Positions 1 through 6,305 of a DNA stretch of 6,305 bases are shown here, one piece after another; within the stretch, counting starts at the first letter, position 1, and each line of letters starts with the position of its first letter. The position numbers and the translations under genes were made by a program. Source of the DNA: Acidobacteriota bacterium (GTDB lineage: Bacteria; Acidobacteriota; Vicinamibacteria; Vicinamibacterales; CAVVIG01); assembly GCA_003223775.1 (NCBI GenBank), contig QHWK01000329.1:1-6305 (forward strand), in the 5' to 3' direction. The notes under the pieces are model-generated. The model worked only from the letters and a program-made list of their open reading frames with translations, did not search any database and was not told where the DNA came from.

Positions 1-330
1 CTTCATGTCGTGCGATTCGGCGGCGCCTTGAAAGAAGCCGATCTGCACCGAGCCGGTGTACTTCGTCTCGACGCCGGCGCCGTGATAGTAGAGATACACG
101 TGTGAGAAGACCTGCGCGTCCGCGCGGCTGACGGGGACGACGCAGGACGCGCGCGCGTCGGACTGGCAGGCGAACTCGCGATCGGGGTTGTCGCGGTCGC
201 CGTGCATGATGATCCACGACACGTACGGCGTGCCGGGCGCAACGCCCGAGGCCGTCGGGATCTTCGCGCCGCACGCGCCGCACGCGGCTGCAAGCGCGAT
301 CGCGGGAATCGTCAGCGTTCGTGGTCGCAT
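1..330 (-). CDS. Putative small lipoprotein, C-terminus cut by window edge
   Basis: Reading from the ATG at 330 gives 110 codons open to the window edge, so the C-terminus is missing. The N-terminus looks like a short lipoprotein signal: basic MRPR, then a hydrophobic stretch ending LAAAC, with Cys17 the likely lipidated residue. The box is slightly off consensus because Leu is at -4. Maturation would anchor it to a membrane on the periplasmic side. The mature part carries YVSWIIMHGDRDNPDREFAC, Cys55 and Cys63 (a possible disulfide pair), and HVYLYYHGAGVETKYTG, which looks like beta-strand sequence. GAGG four bases before the ATG supports this start; an in-frame ATG at 348 would add only six residues. 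It is transcribed divergently from the methyltransferase gene. I do not recognise the family and assign no function. Signal, RBS and protein-like composition make a real gene likely. Confidence 0.72.
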   Translation of the reverse strand, partial: MRPRTLTIPAIALAAACGACGAKIPTASGVAPGTPYVSWIIMHGDRDNPDREFACQSDARASCVVPVSRADAQVFSHVYLYYHGAGVETKYTGSVQIGFFQGAAESHDMK

Positions 331-390
331 ATCGCCTCGACCGTTCATCACGTTCAGCGATCTGTACGATAGCGCGCGCGCGCCGCCGAG

Positions 391-417
391 AGACAATCAT
401 CGGTGCTTATGATGTCT
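391..417. repeat. Imperfect inverted repeat in the divergent spacer
   Basis: AGACAATCAT (391-400) and ATGATGTCT (409-417) form nine complementary pairs with one extra A in the left arm and an 8-base gap. It lies in the 137-bp spacer between the divergent lipoprotein and methyltransferase starts. It overlaps TATGAT (408-413), which resembles a -10 box on the plus strand but has no matching -35 at normal spacing. It could be an operator or an RNA hairpin; neither is shown. A 12-bp alternating (GC)6 tract lies just to its left at 372-383. I saw nothing else firm in the spacer. Confidence 0.35.
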
Positions 418-431
418 GCGGAATTATCACT

Positions 432-461
432 TTGATTTTCGGCCCCGCGGGCGCCGACAAT
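432..461 (+). promoter_or_regulatory. Possible promoter for the methyltransferase gene
   Basis: TTGATT (432-437) and GACAAT (456-461), 18 bases apart, resemble sigma70 -35 and -10 boxes with four matches of six each. Transcription would begin about seven bases after 461, at or next to the GTG at 468. That would explain why no Shine-Dalgarno sequence precedes that codon (leaderless start). The match is modest and could be chance. Confidence 0.25.
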
Positions 462-467
462 CGTCTC

Positions 468-1112
468 GTGACGGAAACCCACGCCGCCGAGAGCAGCTGG
501 CGCTCGTCCGAGCACGCGCTGGCGTATCTCGCGCGCGCCGATGCCCTCCCGCATCGCGCCGAGGGCGAGGCCGCGCTGCTCGAGCACCTCCCCGCCGACG
601 TGTCGCGCGTGCTCGATCTCGGCAGCGGCGACGGCCGGCTGCTCACGCTCGTGCGCCTCGCGCGCCCGCGCATCGCCGCCGTCGCGCTCGACTTCTCGCC
701 GACGATGCTCGAGCGGCTGCGCGCGCGGTTTGCGGGCGACAGCGCGGTCGCGGTCGTCGCGCACGATCTCGAGCGCGCGCTCCCGGCGCTCGGCTCGTTC
801 GACGCGGTCGTCTCCAGCTTCGCGATTCACCACCTGCCGCACGCGCGCAAGCGCGCGCTGTACGAAGAAGTCTTTGCGGCGCTCGCGCCGGGCGCCGTCT
901 TCCTCAATCTCGAGCACGTCGCCTCGCCGACGAGCGCGCTGCACGACGCCTTTCTCCACGCGATCGGCTTCACGCCGGCCGAAGAAGATCCGGAGAACAA
1001 GCTGCTCGACGTGCACACGCAGCTCGCGTGGCTGCGTGAGATCGGCCTGGCGGACGTCGACTGCCACTGGAAGTGGCGCGAGCTCGCGCTGCTCGCCGGG
1101 CGCAGGGCGTAG
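468..1112 (+). CDS. Class I SAM-dependent methyltransferase
   Basis: A 214-residue protein that probably transfers a methyl group from S-adenosylmethionine to an unidentified small molecule in the cytoplasm. The Rossmann-fold motifs are in order: motif I VLDLGSGDG (about residues 48-56, SAM-binding loop), the acidic end of strand 2 in ALDFSP (Asp75), motif IV FDAVVSSFAIHHLPH (about 111-125), and the post-motif LAPGAVFLNLEHV. The length suits a stand-alone enzyme. GTG 468 is chosen because the protein-like sequence (SSEHALAYLARAD, typical of this group) begins just after it. An upstream in-frame GTG at 321 would add about 49 residues of non-protein-like sequence overlapping the divergent gene; TTG 432 is also possible. 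No Shine-Dalgarno sequence is visible. The TAG stop is followed, in the same frame, by the transporter. The substrate is unknown. Confidence 0.87.
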   Translation: MTETHAAESSWRSSEHALAYLARADALPHRAEGEAALLEHLPADVSRVLDLGSGDGRLLTLVRLARPRIAAVALDFSPTMLERLRARFAGDSAVAVVAHDLERALPALGSFDAVVSSFAIHHLPHARKRALYEEVFAALAPGAVFLNLEHVASPTSALHDAFLHAIGFTPAEEDPENKLLDVHTQLAWLREIGLADVDCHWKWRELALLAGRRA

Positions 1113-1121
1113 GCCACGCCG

Positions 1122-2351
1122 CTGCCCCTCTCCTCCGACGCGCGGCTGCTCTTCGCCACGCGCTTCATCCGGCTCTTCGCGTACGGCGCACTGTCGGTCG
1201 TGCTCGTGCTGTATCTGGTGGGCCTCGGCCTCTCGGAGTCCGATACCGGCCTGCTGCTCACGGCCACGCTCCTCGGCGACACACTCGTGTCGCTGTACCT
1301 GACGACGCAGGCCGATCGCATCGGCCGCCGCCGGATGCTCGTCGTCGGCGCCGCGCTGATGGCCGGGGCCGGCGTCGCCTTCGCGTTCACCGACCGGATG
1401 TGGCTGCTCGTCGTCGCCGGCACGATCGGCGTCGTCAGCCCGAGCGGCCAGGAGGTCGGTCCGTTTCTGCCGATCGAGCAGGCGGCGCTGTCGCAAGTCG
1501 TGCCCGGCCGTTCGCGGACGGATGTGTTCGCGTGGTACACGCTCACCGGCGCGTTTGCGACGGCGCTGGGCGCGCTGGCCGCCGGCTTCGCGACGCACGC
1601 GCTGCAGACGACGTGGGCGCCGGTCGAGAGTTACCGCGCGGTCGTCGTCGCGTACGCCGGACTCGGCGTGGTGCTCGCCGCGATCTTTCGCTCGGCGTCC
1701 CCGGCGGTGGAAATCGGTCCGGCGGCGCGAGCCTCCGGCGTTCGGCCGATGGTCGCGAGGCTCTCGGGGCTCGACCGGTCGCGCGGCGTCGTGCTGAAGC
1801 TCTCCGCCCTCTTCGCGATCGATTCCTTCGGCGGCGGCTTCGTCGTCCAGAGCTTCGCGGCGTACTGGTTCTACCTGCGGTACGGCGTCGATCCGCGGAC
1901 ACTCGGCACGCTGTTCTTCGCGGCCAACGTGTTCGCGGGCCTCTCGGCGCTCGTCGCGTCGCGGCTGGCGAACCGGATCGGGCTCGTCAACACGATGGTC
2001 GCGACGCACCTGCCGTCGAACGTGCTGCTGATGCTGATTCCGCTGATGCCGACGCTTCCGCTCGCGACGCTCATGCTGCTGCTGCGCTTCAGCATCAGCC
2101 AGATGGACGTGCCGACGCGCCAGTCGTACACGATGGCGGTGGTCGCGCCGGAGGAGCGGGCCGCGGCGTCGGGGATCACCGGCGTCGCGCGCACGACGGG
2201 CGCCGCGCTCAGCCCGCTCTTCGCCGGGCTGCTGTTCTCGCGGCCGTCGCTGATGAACGTCCCGTTCTATATCGCGGGCGTGCTGAAAATCGTGTACGAC
2301 CTGCTGCTCTTCCGCGCGTTTCGATCGCTGCGCCCGCCGGAGGAGACGTAG
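1122..2351 (+). CDS. MFS transporter, no canonical start codon
   Basis: A major facilitator superfamily inner-membrane carrier, probably exporting or exchanging a small molecule by secondary transport. It is rich in hydrophobic helices over about 409 residues. The MFS motif A loop between helices 2 and 3 is visible as DRIGRRR (nt 1314-1334), followed by the conserved block SPSGQEVGPFLPIEQAALSQ and, in the second half, MDVPTRQSYTMAVV. Helix 1 sequence begins at DARLLFATRFIRLFAYGA, encoded from about 1137, so the first canonical start (GTG 1200) falls inside helix 1 and would remove its first half. Before it only CTG 1122 or ACG 1116 is available, each about 8 bases after an AGG or AGGG. CTG 1122 is given as a provisional start. 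The gene follows the methyltransferase stop immediately in the same frame, so coupling or stop readthrough is possible. Substrate unknown. Confidence 0.84.
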   Translation: MPLSSDARLLFATRFIRLFAYGALSVVLVLYLVGLGLSESDTGLLLTATLLGDTLVSLYLTTQADRIGRRRMLVVGAALMAGAGVAFAFTDRMWLLVVAGTIGVVSPSGQEVGPFLPIEQAALSQVVPGRSRTDVFAWYTLTGAFATALGALAAGFATHALQTTWAPVESYRAVVVAYAGLGVVLAAIFRSASPAVEIGPAARASGVRPMVARLSGLDRSRGVVLKLSALFAIDSFGGGFVVQSFAAYWFYLRYGVDPRTLGTLFFAANVFAGLSALVASRLANRIGLVNTMVATHLPSNVLLMLIPLMPTLPLATLMLLLRFSISQMDVPTRQSYTMAVVAPEERAAASGITGVARTTGAALSPLFAGLLFSRPSLMNVPFYIAGVLKIVYDLLLFRAFRSLRPPEET

Positions 2352-2360
2352 TGGCCACTA
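2349..2360. repeat. 12-bp perfect palindrome containing both convergent stop codons
   Basis: TAGTGGCCACTA is its own reverse complement. Its left TAG ends the transporter on the plus strand and its right CTA is the receptor's TAG on the minus strand. Only 6 bp separate the two coding regions. No U-run follows on either strand, so it is not a classical intrinsic terminator. Confidence 0.6.
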
Positions 2361-3503
2361 GAACACGAACTTCACCGCGAGCTGCACGACGCGCGGGTCG
2401 CCCGCGGTCGTGATCGTGCCGAAGTTCGCCGCGCCGAGCACGGCGGCCGGCGCGCCGAGCGGCGGCGTGTTCAGGAGGTTGAAGACTTCGGCGCGCAGCT
2501 CGATCGCCGTGCGGCCGACGGGGACGCGGCGCATCAGCGCGAGGTCCACGTCGCGGTACGACGGCCCGCGAACCGGATTGCGCGACGCCGAGCCGATCGC
2601 GAACTGCGGCGCGGCCGTGAACGCGGCCGTGTCGAACCAGCGCCCCGCCGTCCGCTCGCCGGCCGGCAGCGTCGGATCCCCGACGAGATTCGGCCGCTGT
2701 ACGCCGAAGCCAGCGAACGCGTTGAAGTTGGTCGCCTGCGTCACGGCGACCGGCGTCCCCGACTGCAGCGTGGCGAGCAGCGCCACCGTCCAGCCGTTGG
2801 CGAGCGCGCCGCTCACGCCGTGGAGCACGTGCGCGCGTCCGGCGCCGGCCGGCAGCTCCCACACGAGCGACGACACGAACACGCGCGGCATGTCGCCCGT
2901 CGAGTAGTCGCGCTCGCGCGAGCGGTCGTGGCTGTCGGCAATCGGATAGTTCGCCACGGGCCCCGTGAGGATCGACGCGTCGAAGACGGAGGACGCATCG
3001 TCGACGAGCGTCGAGCGCGTGTAGGCGGCCGTGTACGACAGACCGCGCGCGAAGCGCTGCCGCACGCTCACCTCGAGCCCGTCGTAGCGCGTCGTGCCGA
3101 CGTTGTTGCGGTACAGGCTCACCGTCGTGTACTCGGGGTACGGCTTGAGCAGCTGCGCGATCGGCAGCGTCGGATCGCCGAGCGACGAGGAGCGCGGGAT
3201 GACGCCGAAGTACGGATTCGGGACGCGCTCGAGCAGCGCCGGGCCGAGCGCGAGCTGATCGGCCGTCAGCTGATTCAGGTTGCTGTCGGGGATCCCGACG
3301 TGCGTGATGGCCGATCCGACGTAGGCGATCTCGAGCGTCGTGTTCGCCGTCAGCCCGCGCTGCACCGAGGCGTTCCATTGCTGCACGTAGCCCGATCCGA
3401 GCGTGCGGTCCACGGCGAAGACGCCCTGGCCGAGCCCCGCGGTCGGCGTCGGCGCGATCGGCGCGACGCGCGGCCCGTCGTGCAGCACGAACTCCCCGCA
3501 CAC
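2358..3503 (-). CDS. TonB-dependent receptor, C-terminal barrel part (downstream of frameshift)
   Basis: This frame continues the receptor begun at 5559, but shifted by one. It encodes the later beta-barrel strands and the terminus. Recognisable blocks are FVLHDGPRV, GLGQGVFAVDR, GSGYVQQWN, YVGSAITHVGIPDSNLNQL, the conserved TNFNAFAGFGVQRPNLVGDP, and the final strands ending VVQLAVKFVF. A terminal phenylalanine is usual for outer-membrane proteins inserted by the Bam machinery. The opening GTG at 3503 is only the first possible start in this frame and is not a credible independent gene start: there is no signal peptide or RBS, and the frame is open back to a TGA at 3551-3549. Without the upstream part this segment would not be exported. 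It should be read with the N-terminal entry as one broken gene, or as one intact gene carrying a sequence or assembly error. Confidence 0.85.
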   Translation of the reverse strand: MCGEFVLHDGPRVAPIAPTPTAGLGQGVFAVDRTLGSGYVQQWNASVQRGLTANTTLEIAYVGSAITHVGIPDSNLNQLTADQLALGPALLERVPNPYFGVIPRSSSLGDPTLPIAQLLKPYPEYTTVSLYRNNVGTTRYDGLEVSVRQRFARGLSYTAAYTRSTLVDDASSVFDASILTGPVANYPIADSHDRSRERDYSTGDMPRVFVSSLVWELPAGAGRAHVLHGVSGALANGWTVALLATLQSGTPVAVTQATNFNAFAGFGVQRPNLVGDPTLPAGERTAGRWFDTAAFTAAPQFAIGSASRNPVRGPSYRDVDLALMRRVPVGRTAIELRAEVFNLLNTPPLGAPAAVLGAANFGTITTAGDPRVVQLAVKFVF

Positions 3504-3528
3504 CGGGCACTCGAGCGAGGCGCCGCGC

Positions 3529-5559
3529 AGGGCCGAAGTTGTTCTTCTTCAGCGGCCGCACCGGGTTCGCGCCCGGATACTCGAGCCGCTCGGTCTCGAG
3601 GTCGAAGACCGAGGTCTGGCCGTTGATCTCCGTCGACGGGAAATTGAGCGTATAGCGCAGCCCCGCGTTCAGCGTCAGGCGATCGGAGGCCTTGAAATCG
3701 TCCTGGACGAAGTATTCCTGGACGCGCGCGCGCTCCTGAATCGGCCGCTGCTGCAAATCGATCGAGAAGCTCTGCACCTGGCCGAGCAGGAAGCTCGCGA
3801 GCGGCGTGCCGGTCGTCGACGCGCCCGGCAGATCGCTGCCGATCGCGTTGAAGGTGAACGATCCGGTCGGCGACGGCGGCTGCATCACGTCGAGCCGCTC
3901 CCACCGCCAGTCGAGGCCCGCCTTCAGCGTGTGGCGTCCCGTCGTCCACGTCAGCGCGTCGGTGATCTCGGTGACGCTCGTCGTGAAGTTCGAGGCGGTG
4001 TTCGGCGGCGATCCGAGCTGCTGATAGCCGCCGACGAGGAACGTCGGCAGCGTGTTGGAGAACTGCGCGCTCGATGGAATGCCGGGGATGCTCAGCGCGG
4101 CGCCCGCCGCCGCCGAGAGCTGCGCCGCCGTGCGCGCGACGGTGCGGCGCGTGTCGCCGCCGCGCAGCTCGTTCAGCACGCTGGCCGAGAACACGTGCTG
4201 GTAGTTCGACGCGAACGACCACGCGCTCGTGTCCTGCGGCCCCAGCGTGCCGCTCGCCGCGCCGCTGCCGTCGGGGAGCGGCGTCACCGGCGCGAACCGA
4301 TCGGCGAACGACGAGAGCCGGGCGAAGATCAGATCGCCCGCCGAGGACGCGCGATGATCGATGCGGACGTCCCATTGATCCTGATCGTCGCCTTCGGCGG
4401 CCGTGCGCCTGAAGTTGTTCGCGGTGCCGGCGGAGGTCGGGAGCGGATAGCGCTGCAGCAGCGCCAGCGCCACCGGATCCATGCGGCCGAGGGGGATGGT
4501 GTTGCCGGGGAACGGCGCGCGCGCCGATCCGTTCGTCGTCGAGGGATCGTAGATGGCCGGCGTGCGGCCCCCAATCGGTTCGGTGAAGAGTCCCTGCCGC
4601 TGCAGCAGCGTCGGGACGGTGGAGACCGCGGTGCGGGCGATCGTCTGACGCTGCCCCTGGTAGTCGGCGAAGAAGAACGTGCGATCGTGCACGAGCGGTC
4701 CGCCGACGATGCCGCCGAACTGGCTGCGGCGGTACTCGGGCGTCGTCGCGTTCGCGGCCTGGAAGACGTTTCGCGCGTTGAGCGCCTCGTGCCGCAGGAA
4801 CTCGAAGCCGGTGCCGTGCGCCAGGTTCGTGCCGCTCTTCGTCGTGAGGTTCACAACGCCGCCGTTGAAGCGGCCGAACTCGGCCGGCGGGCTGTTGCTC
4901 TCGATCTTGAATTCAAGGACGGCGTCGACGACCGGGAAGTACGCCACCTGACCCGGCTCGGGCTGCAGCACCGAGATGCCGTCGAAGAGGTACTCGTTGG
5001 TGCGCGGCCGTCCGCCGTTGATCCGCGGCAGCAGCGAGCCGGCCGGCAGCGCGACGCCCGGCGCGAGCGACGCGAGCGCGATGAACGCTCGGCCGTTCAG
5101 CGGCAGCTGCACCAGCTGCTCGTGTCCGACGGACGCGCCGAGGCTCGCGCGTTCGCTGCGCAACTGCGGCGCGCCGGCCGTCACGGTGACGTCCTCCTGG
5201 ACGTCGCCGATGGCGAGCACGAAGTCGATCCGCGCCGTCTCGCCGGTCGCGATCCGGACGCCGCTCCGTTTGATCGTCTTGAAGCCGGCGAGCGCGACCT
5301 CGACGCGGTACTCGCCCGGCGCGAGGCCCGGCGCGGTGTAGATGCCGGCGCTCGTCGTCGTCACGACGCGCGTTCGATTCGTTGCGCTGTCGACGATCGT
5401 CACCACGGCGCCCGGCACGGCGGCGCGTGCCTGATCCACGACCGCGCCCGTCAGCTGCGCTCCCGCGACCTGGGCGAACACCGGCGGCGCGGCGCACACC
5501 ACGGCCGCGGCGACCAGCCAGCGAACGGCCGCCCACCCGGCCGCGACCCGCCTGCGCAT
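3529..5559 (-). CDS. TonB-dependent receptor, N-terminal part (carboxypeptidase-regulatory-like and plug domains)
   Basis: Outer-membrane receptor of the Oar-like type, expected to take up a large ligand using TonB energy; ligand unknown. From ATG 5559 there is a signal peptide with an RRR start and cleavage near VFA/Q (29/30). A carboxypeptidase-regulatory-like beta-sandwich follows at about 33-115 (LTGAVVDQ to the IDFVL strand). The plug contains LPLNGRAF (about 152), NGGRPRTNEYLFDG (about 181) and FNGGVVNLTTKSGTN (about 231). Barrel strands then run to KKNNFGP (about 671-677). After that this frame becomes arginine- and alanine-rich nonsense, although it stays open to 2209, and the real sequence resumes in the frame ending at 2358. 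About 1,060 residues remain in total, slightly short for the group. GTG 5571 is an alternative start, but the ATG suits the signal peptide and promoter better. No SusD-like partner is nearby. Confidence 0.87.
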
Positions 5560-5583
5560 CTCTCTGGGCACGGTGACGGCGCG

Positions 5584-5612
5584 AGCGTACTTCGTTCCAA
5601 AACGTCAGTCAA
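5584..5612 (-). promoter_or_regulatory. Sigma70-type promoter for the TonB receptor gene
   Basis: On the minus strand, TTGACT (5612-5607) and TACGCT (5589-5584) are 17 bases apart. The -35 matches consensus at five of six positions, and the -10 keeps the key TA at the start and T at the end. Transcription would start near 5577, leaving about 18 untranslated bases before ATG 5559 and only a few before GTG 5571, which favours the ATG. A near-palindrome touches the upstream edge of the -35. Confidence 0.5.
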
Positions 5613-5633
5613 ATCGACTCGAAGCGAATCGAT
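5613..5633 (-). repeat. Near-palindrome directly upstream of the receptor -35 box
   Basis: Read on the minus strand, ATCGATTCG and CGAGTCGAT flank CTT. The 9-base arms pair fully in minus-strand RNA if one G-U pair is allowed; as DNA there is one mismatch. It ends one base before the -35 hexamer, the usual place for an activator or operator site. It could instead be a weak hairpin at the end of a transcript from the AraC-type gene. No regulator can be assigned from sequence. Confidence 0.4.
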
Positions 5634-5663
5634 CCGCTGGACGTACGAAGTCATGGCTGGATG

Positions 5664-5724
5664 GCCATCAGCCATCAGCCATCAGCCATCAGCCATCAGC
5701 CATCAGCCATCAGCCATCAGCCAT
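5664..5724. repeat. Heptanucleotide tandem repeat, 8.7 copies of GCCATCA
   Basis: Eight identical GCCATCA units run from 5664 to 5719, followed by GCCAT and then a diverging GA. The unit on the other strand is TGATGGC. The array lies six bases past the regulator's stop codon and about 50 bases upstream of the receptor -35 box, so it is intergenic. Because seven is not a multiple of three, the minus strand meets TGA in all three frames every 21 bases. The plus strand is open in every frame. Copy number probably varies by slipped-strand replication. Confidence 0.95.
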
Positions 5725-5730
5725 GACGGG

Positions 5731-6305
5731 TTACTGAACAACGTCGGCGATGTGGGTGCGCGAGGTGTGATGGCGCACGTAGGTCGAAGGCGTGACGCCG
5801 GAGAACGTCCGGAAGTCGTGGTTGAAATGCGCCTGGTCGAAGTAGCCGCACGCGAGCGCCGCATCGGCCAGATCGACGTCCGCCGCGCGCTCGATCCGCG
5901 CGAGCGCCGCCGTGAATCGCGTCAGCCTGCAGAACAGCTTCGGCGAGAGCCCGACGTGATCGCGAAAGACGTCCGAGAACCGCCGCGCCGACATGCCGAT
6001 TCGATCGACGACGTCGCCAATCGGCCGTCCGCCCTTCGAGCGCGTGATCGCGTCGAGCGCGAACTCGACGGCCGGCGGCAGCGTCGCACGATCGTCCGCC
6101 TGCTGCTGCAGCGCGTCCTCGAGCGCGCGGATCCGGCGATCGAGGCTGCCGGCCTCCCACAGGCGATCGCTCACCGCCGCGGCGAAGCGGCCCCAGACGG
6201 CATCGAGCGGGACGCTCAGGTTGTGCAGGTCGCCGGCAGGGACGCCGAAGAACCGTCGTCCGCCGCCCGGCCTGAAGTGCACGCCGATCGCGCTGAACGG
6301 CCGCG
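5731..6305 (-). CDS. AraC-family transcriptional regulator, N-terminus beyond window
   Basis: About 190 residues are visible, open to the window edge. The N-terminal part (FSAIGVHFRPGG, RFFGVPAGDL, VPLDAVWG) resembles the cupin-like sensor domain, DUF6597 type, common in AraC regulators with an unassigned ligand. A helical linker rich in Q, E and D follows. The C-terminal DNA-binding domain has two helix-turn-helix units: IGDVVDRIGMSARRFSDVF (first) and DLADAALACGYFDQAHFNHD (second), ending with the family signature FSGVTPSTY. Numbering from the in-frame GTG at 6282, these lie at about 88-106 and 137-156. That GTG is not the true start, because homologous sequence continues upstream of it. 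The protein ends at TAA (5733-5731). It is followed on the same strand by the repeat array and the receptor, which it might regulate; nothing in the sequence proves that. Confidence 0.88.
   Translation of the reverse strand, partial: RPFSAIGVHFRPGGGRRFFGVPAGDLHNLSVPLDAVWGRFAAAVSDRLWEAGSLDRRIRALEDALQQQADDRATLPPAVEFALDAITRSKGGRPIGDVVDRIGMSARRFSDVFRDHVGLSPKLFCRLTRFTAALARIERAADVDLADAALACGYFDQAHFNHDFRTFSGVTPSTYVRHHTSRTHIADVVQ

Noticed and set aside
354..2009. Long open frame on the minus strand (551 codons) opposite the methyltransferase and transporter
   Set aside because: It is dominated by Arg, Glu, Asp and Ala with no recognisable domain. This is the antisense image of GC-rich genes whose plus-strand products are clearly protein-like.
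1073..2413. 446-codon plus-strand frame overlapping the transporter
   Set aside because: Its product is Arg/Ala/Gly-rich nonsense, while the overlapping frame encodes membrane helices and MFS motifs.
3495..3525. ECPVCGE as a possible zinc-binding site or small zinc-ribbon insertion
   Set aside because: There is only a single CxxC pair, located exactly at the broken junction of a receptor, so it is more likely a by-product of the frame change.
2209..3528. Extension of the receptor's first frame past the frameshift, running into the transporter on the opposite strand
   Set aside because: The sequence turns into Arg/Ala-rich low-complexity text while true receptor motifs continue in the neighbouring frame. 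It stays open only because GC-rich DNA has few stops.
5589..5651. ACTTCGT (5589-5595) and ACGAAGT (5645-5651) as an inverted repeat pair
   Set aside because: Seven-base arms separated by 49 bases are weak and easily due to chance.
5451..5675. 74-codon minus-strand frame starting inside the heptamer array (MADGHPAMTSYVQ...)
   Set aside because: It overlaps the receptor start out of frame, turns Arg/Pro-rich, and its ATG comes from the repeat unit. It is not convincing as a leader peptide.
5664..5724. Heptamer array as a CRISPR or integration site
   Set aside because: The units are directly adjacent 7-mers with no spacers, and no cas or integrase gene is present.

Overview
This is a GC-rich window with dense coding on both strands and weak or absent Shine-Dalgarno sites. 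The best taxonomic clue is the large outer-membrane receptor on the minus strand. It has a secretion signal, a carboxypeptidase-regulatory-like domain, a TonB plug and a long barrel ending in phenylalanine, an architecture greatly expanded in Acidobacteriota. Together with the base composition this suggests an acidobacterium, possibly Vicinamibacteria-like. That placement is inference; no rRNA or marker gene is present.

Layout. 1-330 (minus): start of a small putative lipoprotein, cut by the window edge. 331-467: divergent spacer with an imperfect inverted repeat and a (GC)6 tract. 468-1112 (plus): class I SAM-dependent methyltransferase. About 1122-2351 (plus): MFS transporter, directly after and in the same frame as the methyltransferase, with no ATG, GTG or TTG before its first membrane helix. 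2358-5559 (minus): TonB-dependent receptor, convergent with the transporter (6 bp between stop codons, inside a 12-bp palindrome) and broken by a frameshift with probable loss of sequence near 3495-3531. 5560-5730: receptor leader with a good sigma70-type promoter, a near-palindrome touching its -35 box, and a 61-bp heptanucleotide tandem array. 5731-6305 (minus): AraC-family regulator, N-terminus beyond the window.

How the genes may work together. The methyltransferase and transporter look like a two-gene unit that could modify and export, or otherwise handle, a small molecule; no substrate can be read from the sequence. The regulator lies upstream of the receptor on the same strand, but a repeat array and an apparent separate promoter lie between them. 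Any regulatory link is a hypothesis.

I do not see a clearly new biological system. The points most worth checking are the transporter without a canonical start, the broken receptor, and the compact receptor control region (heptamer array, near-palindrome, promoter).
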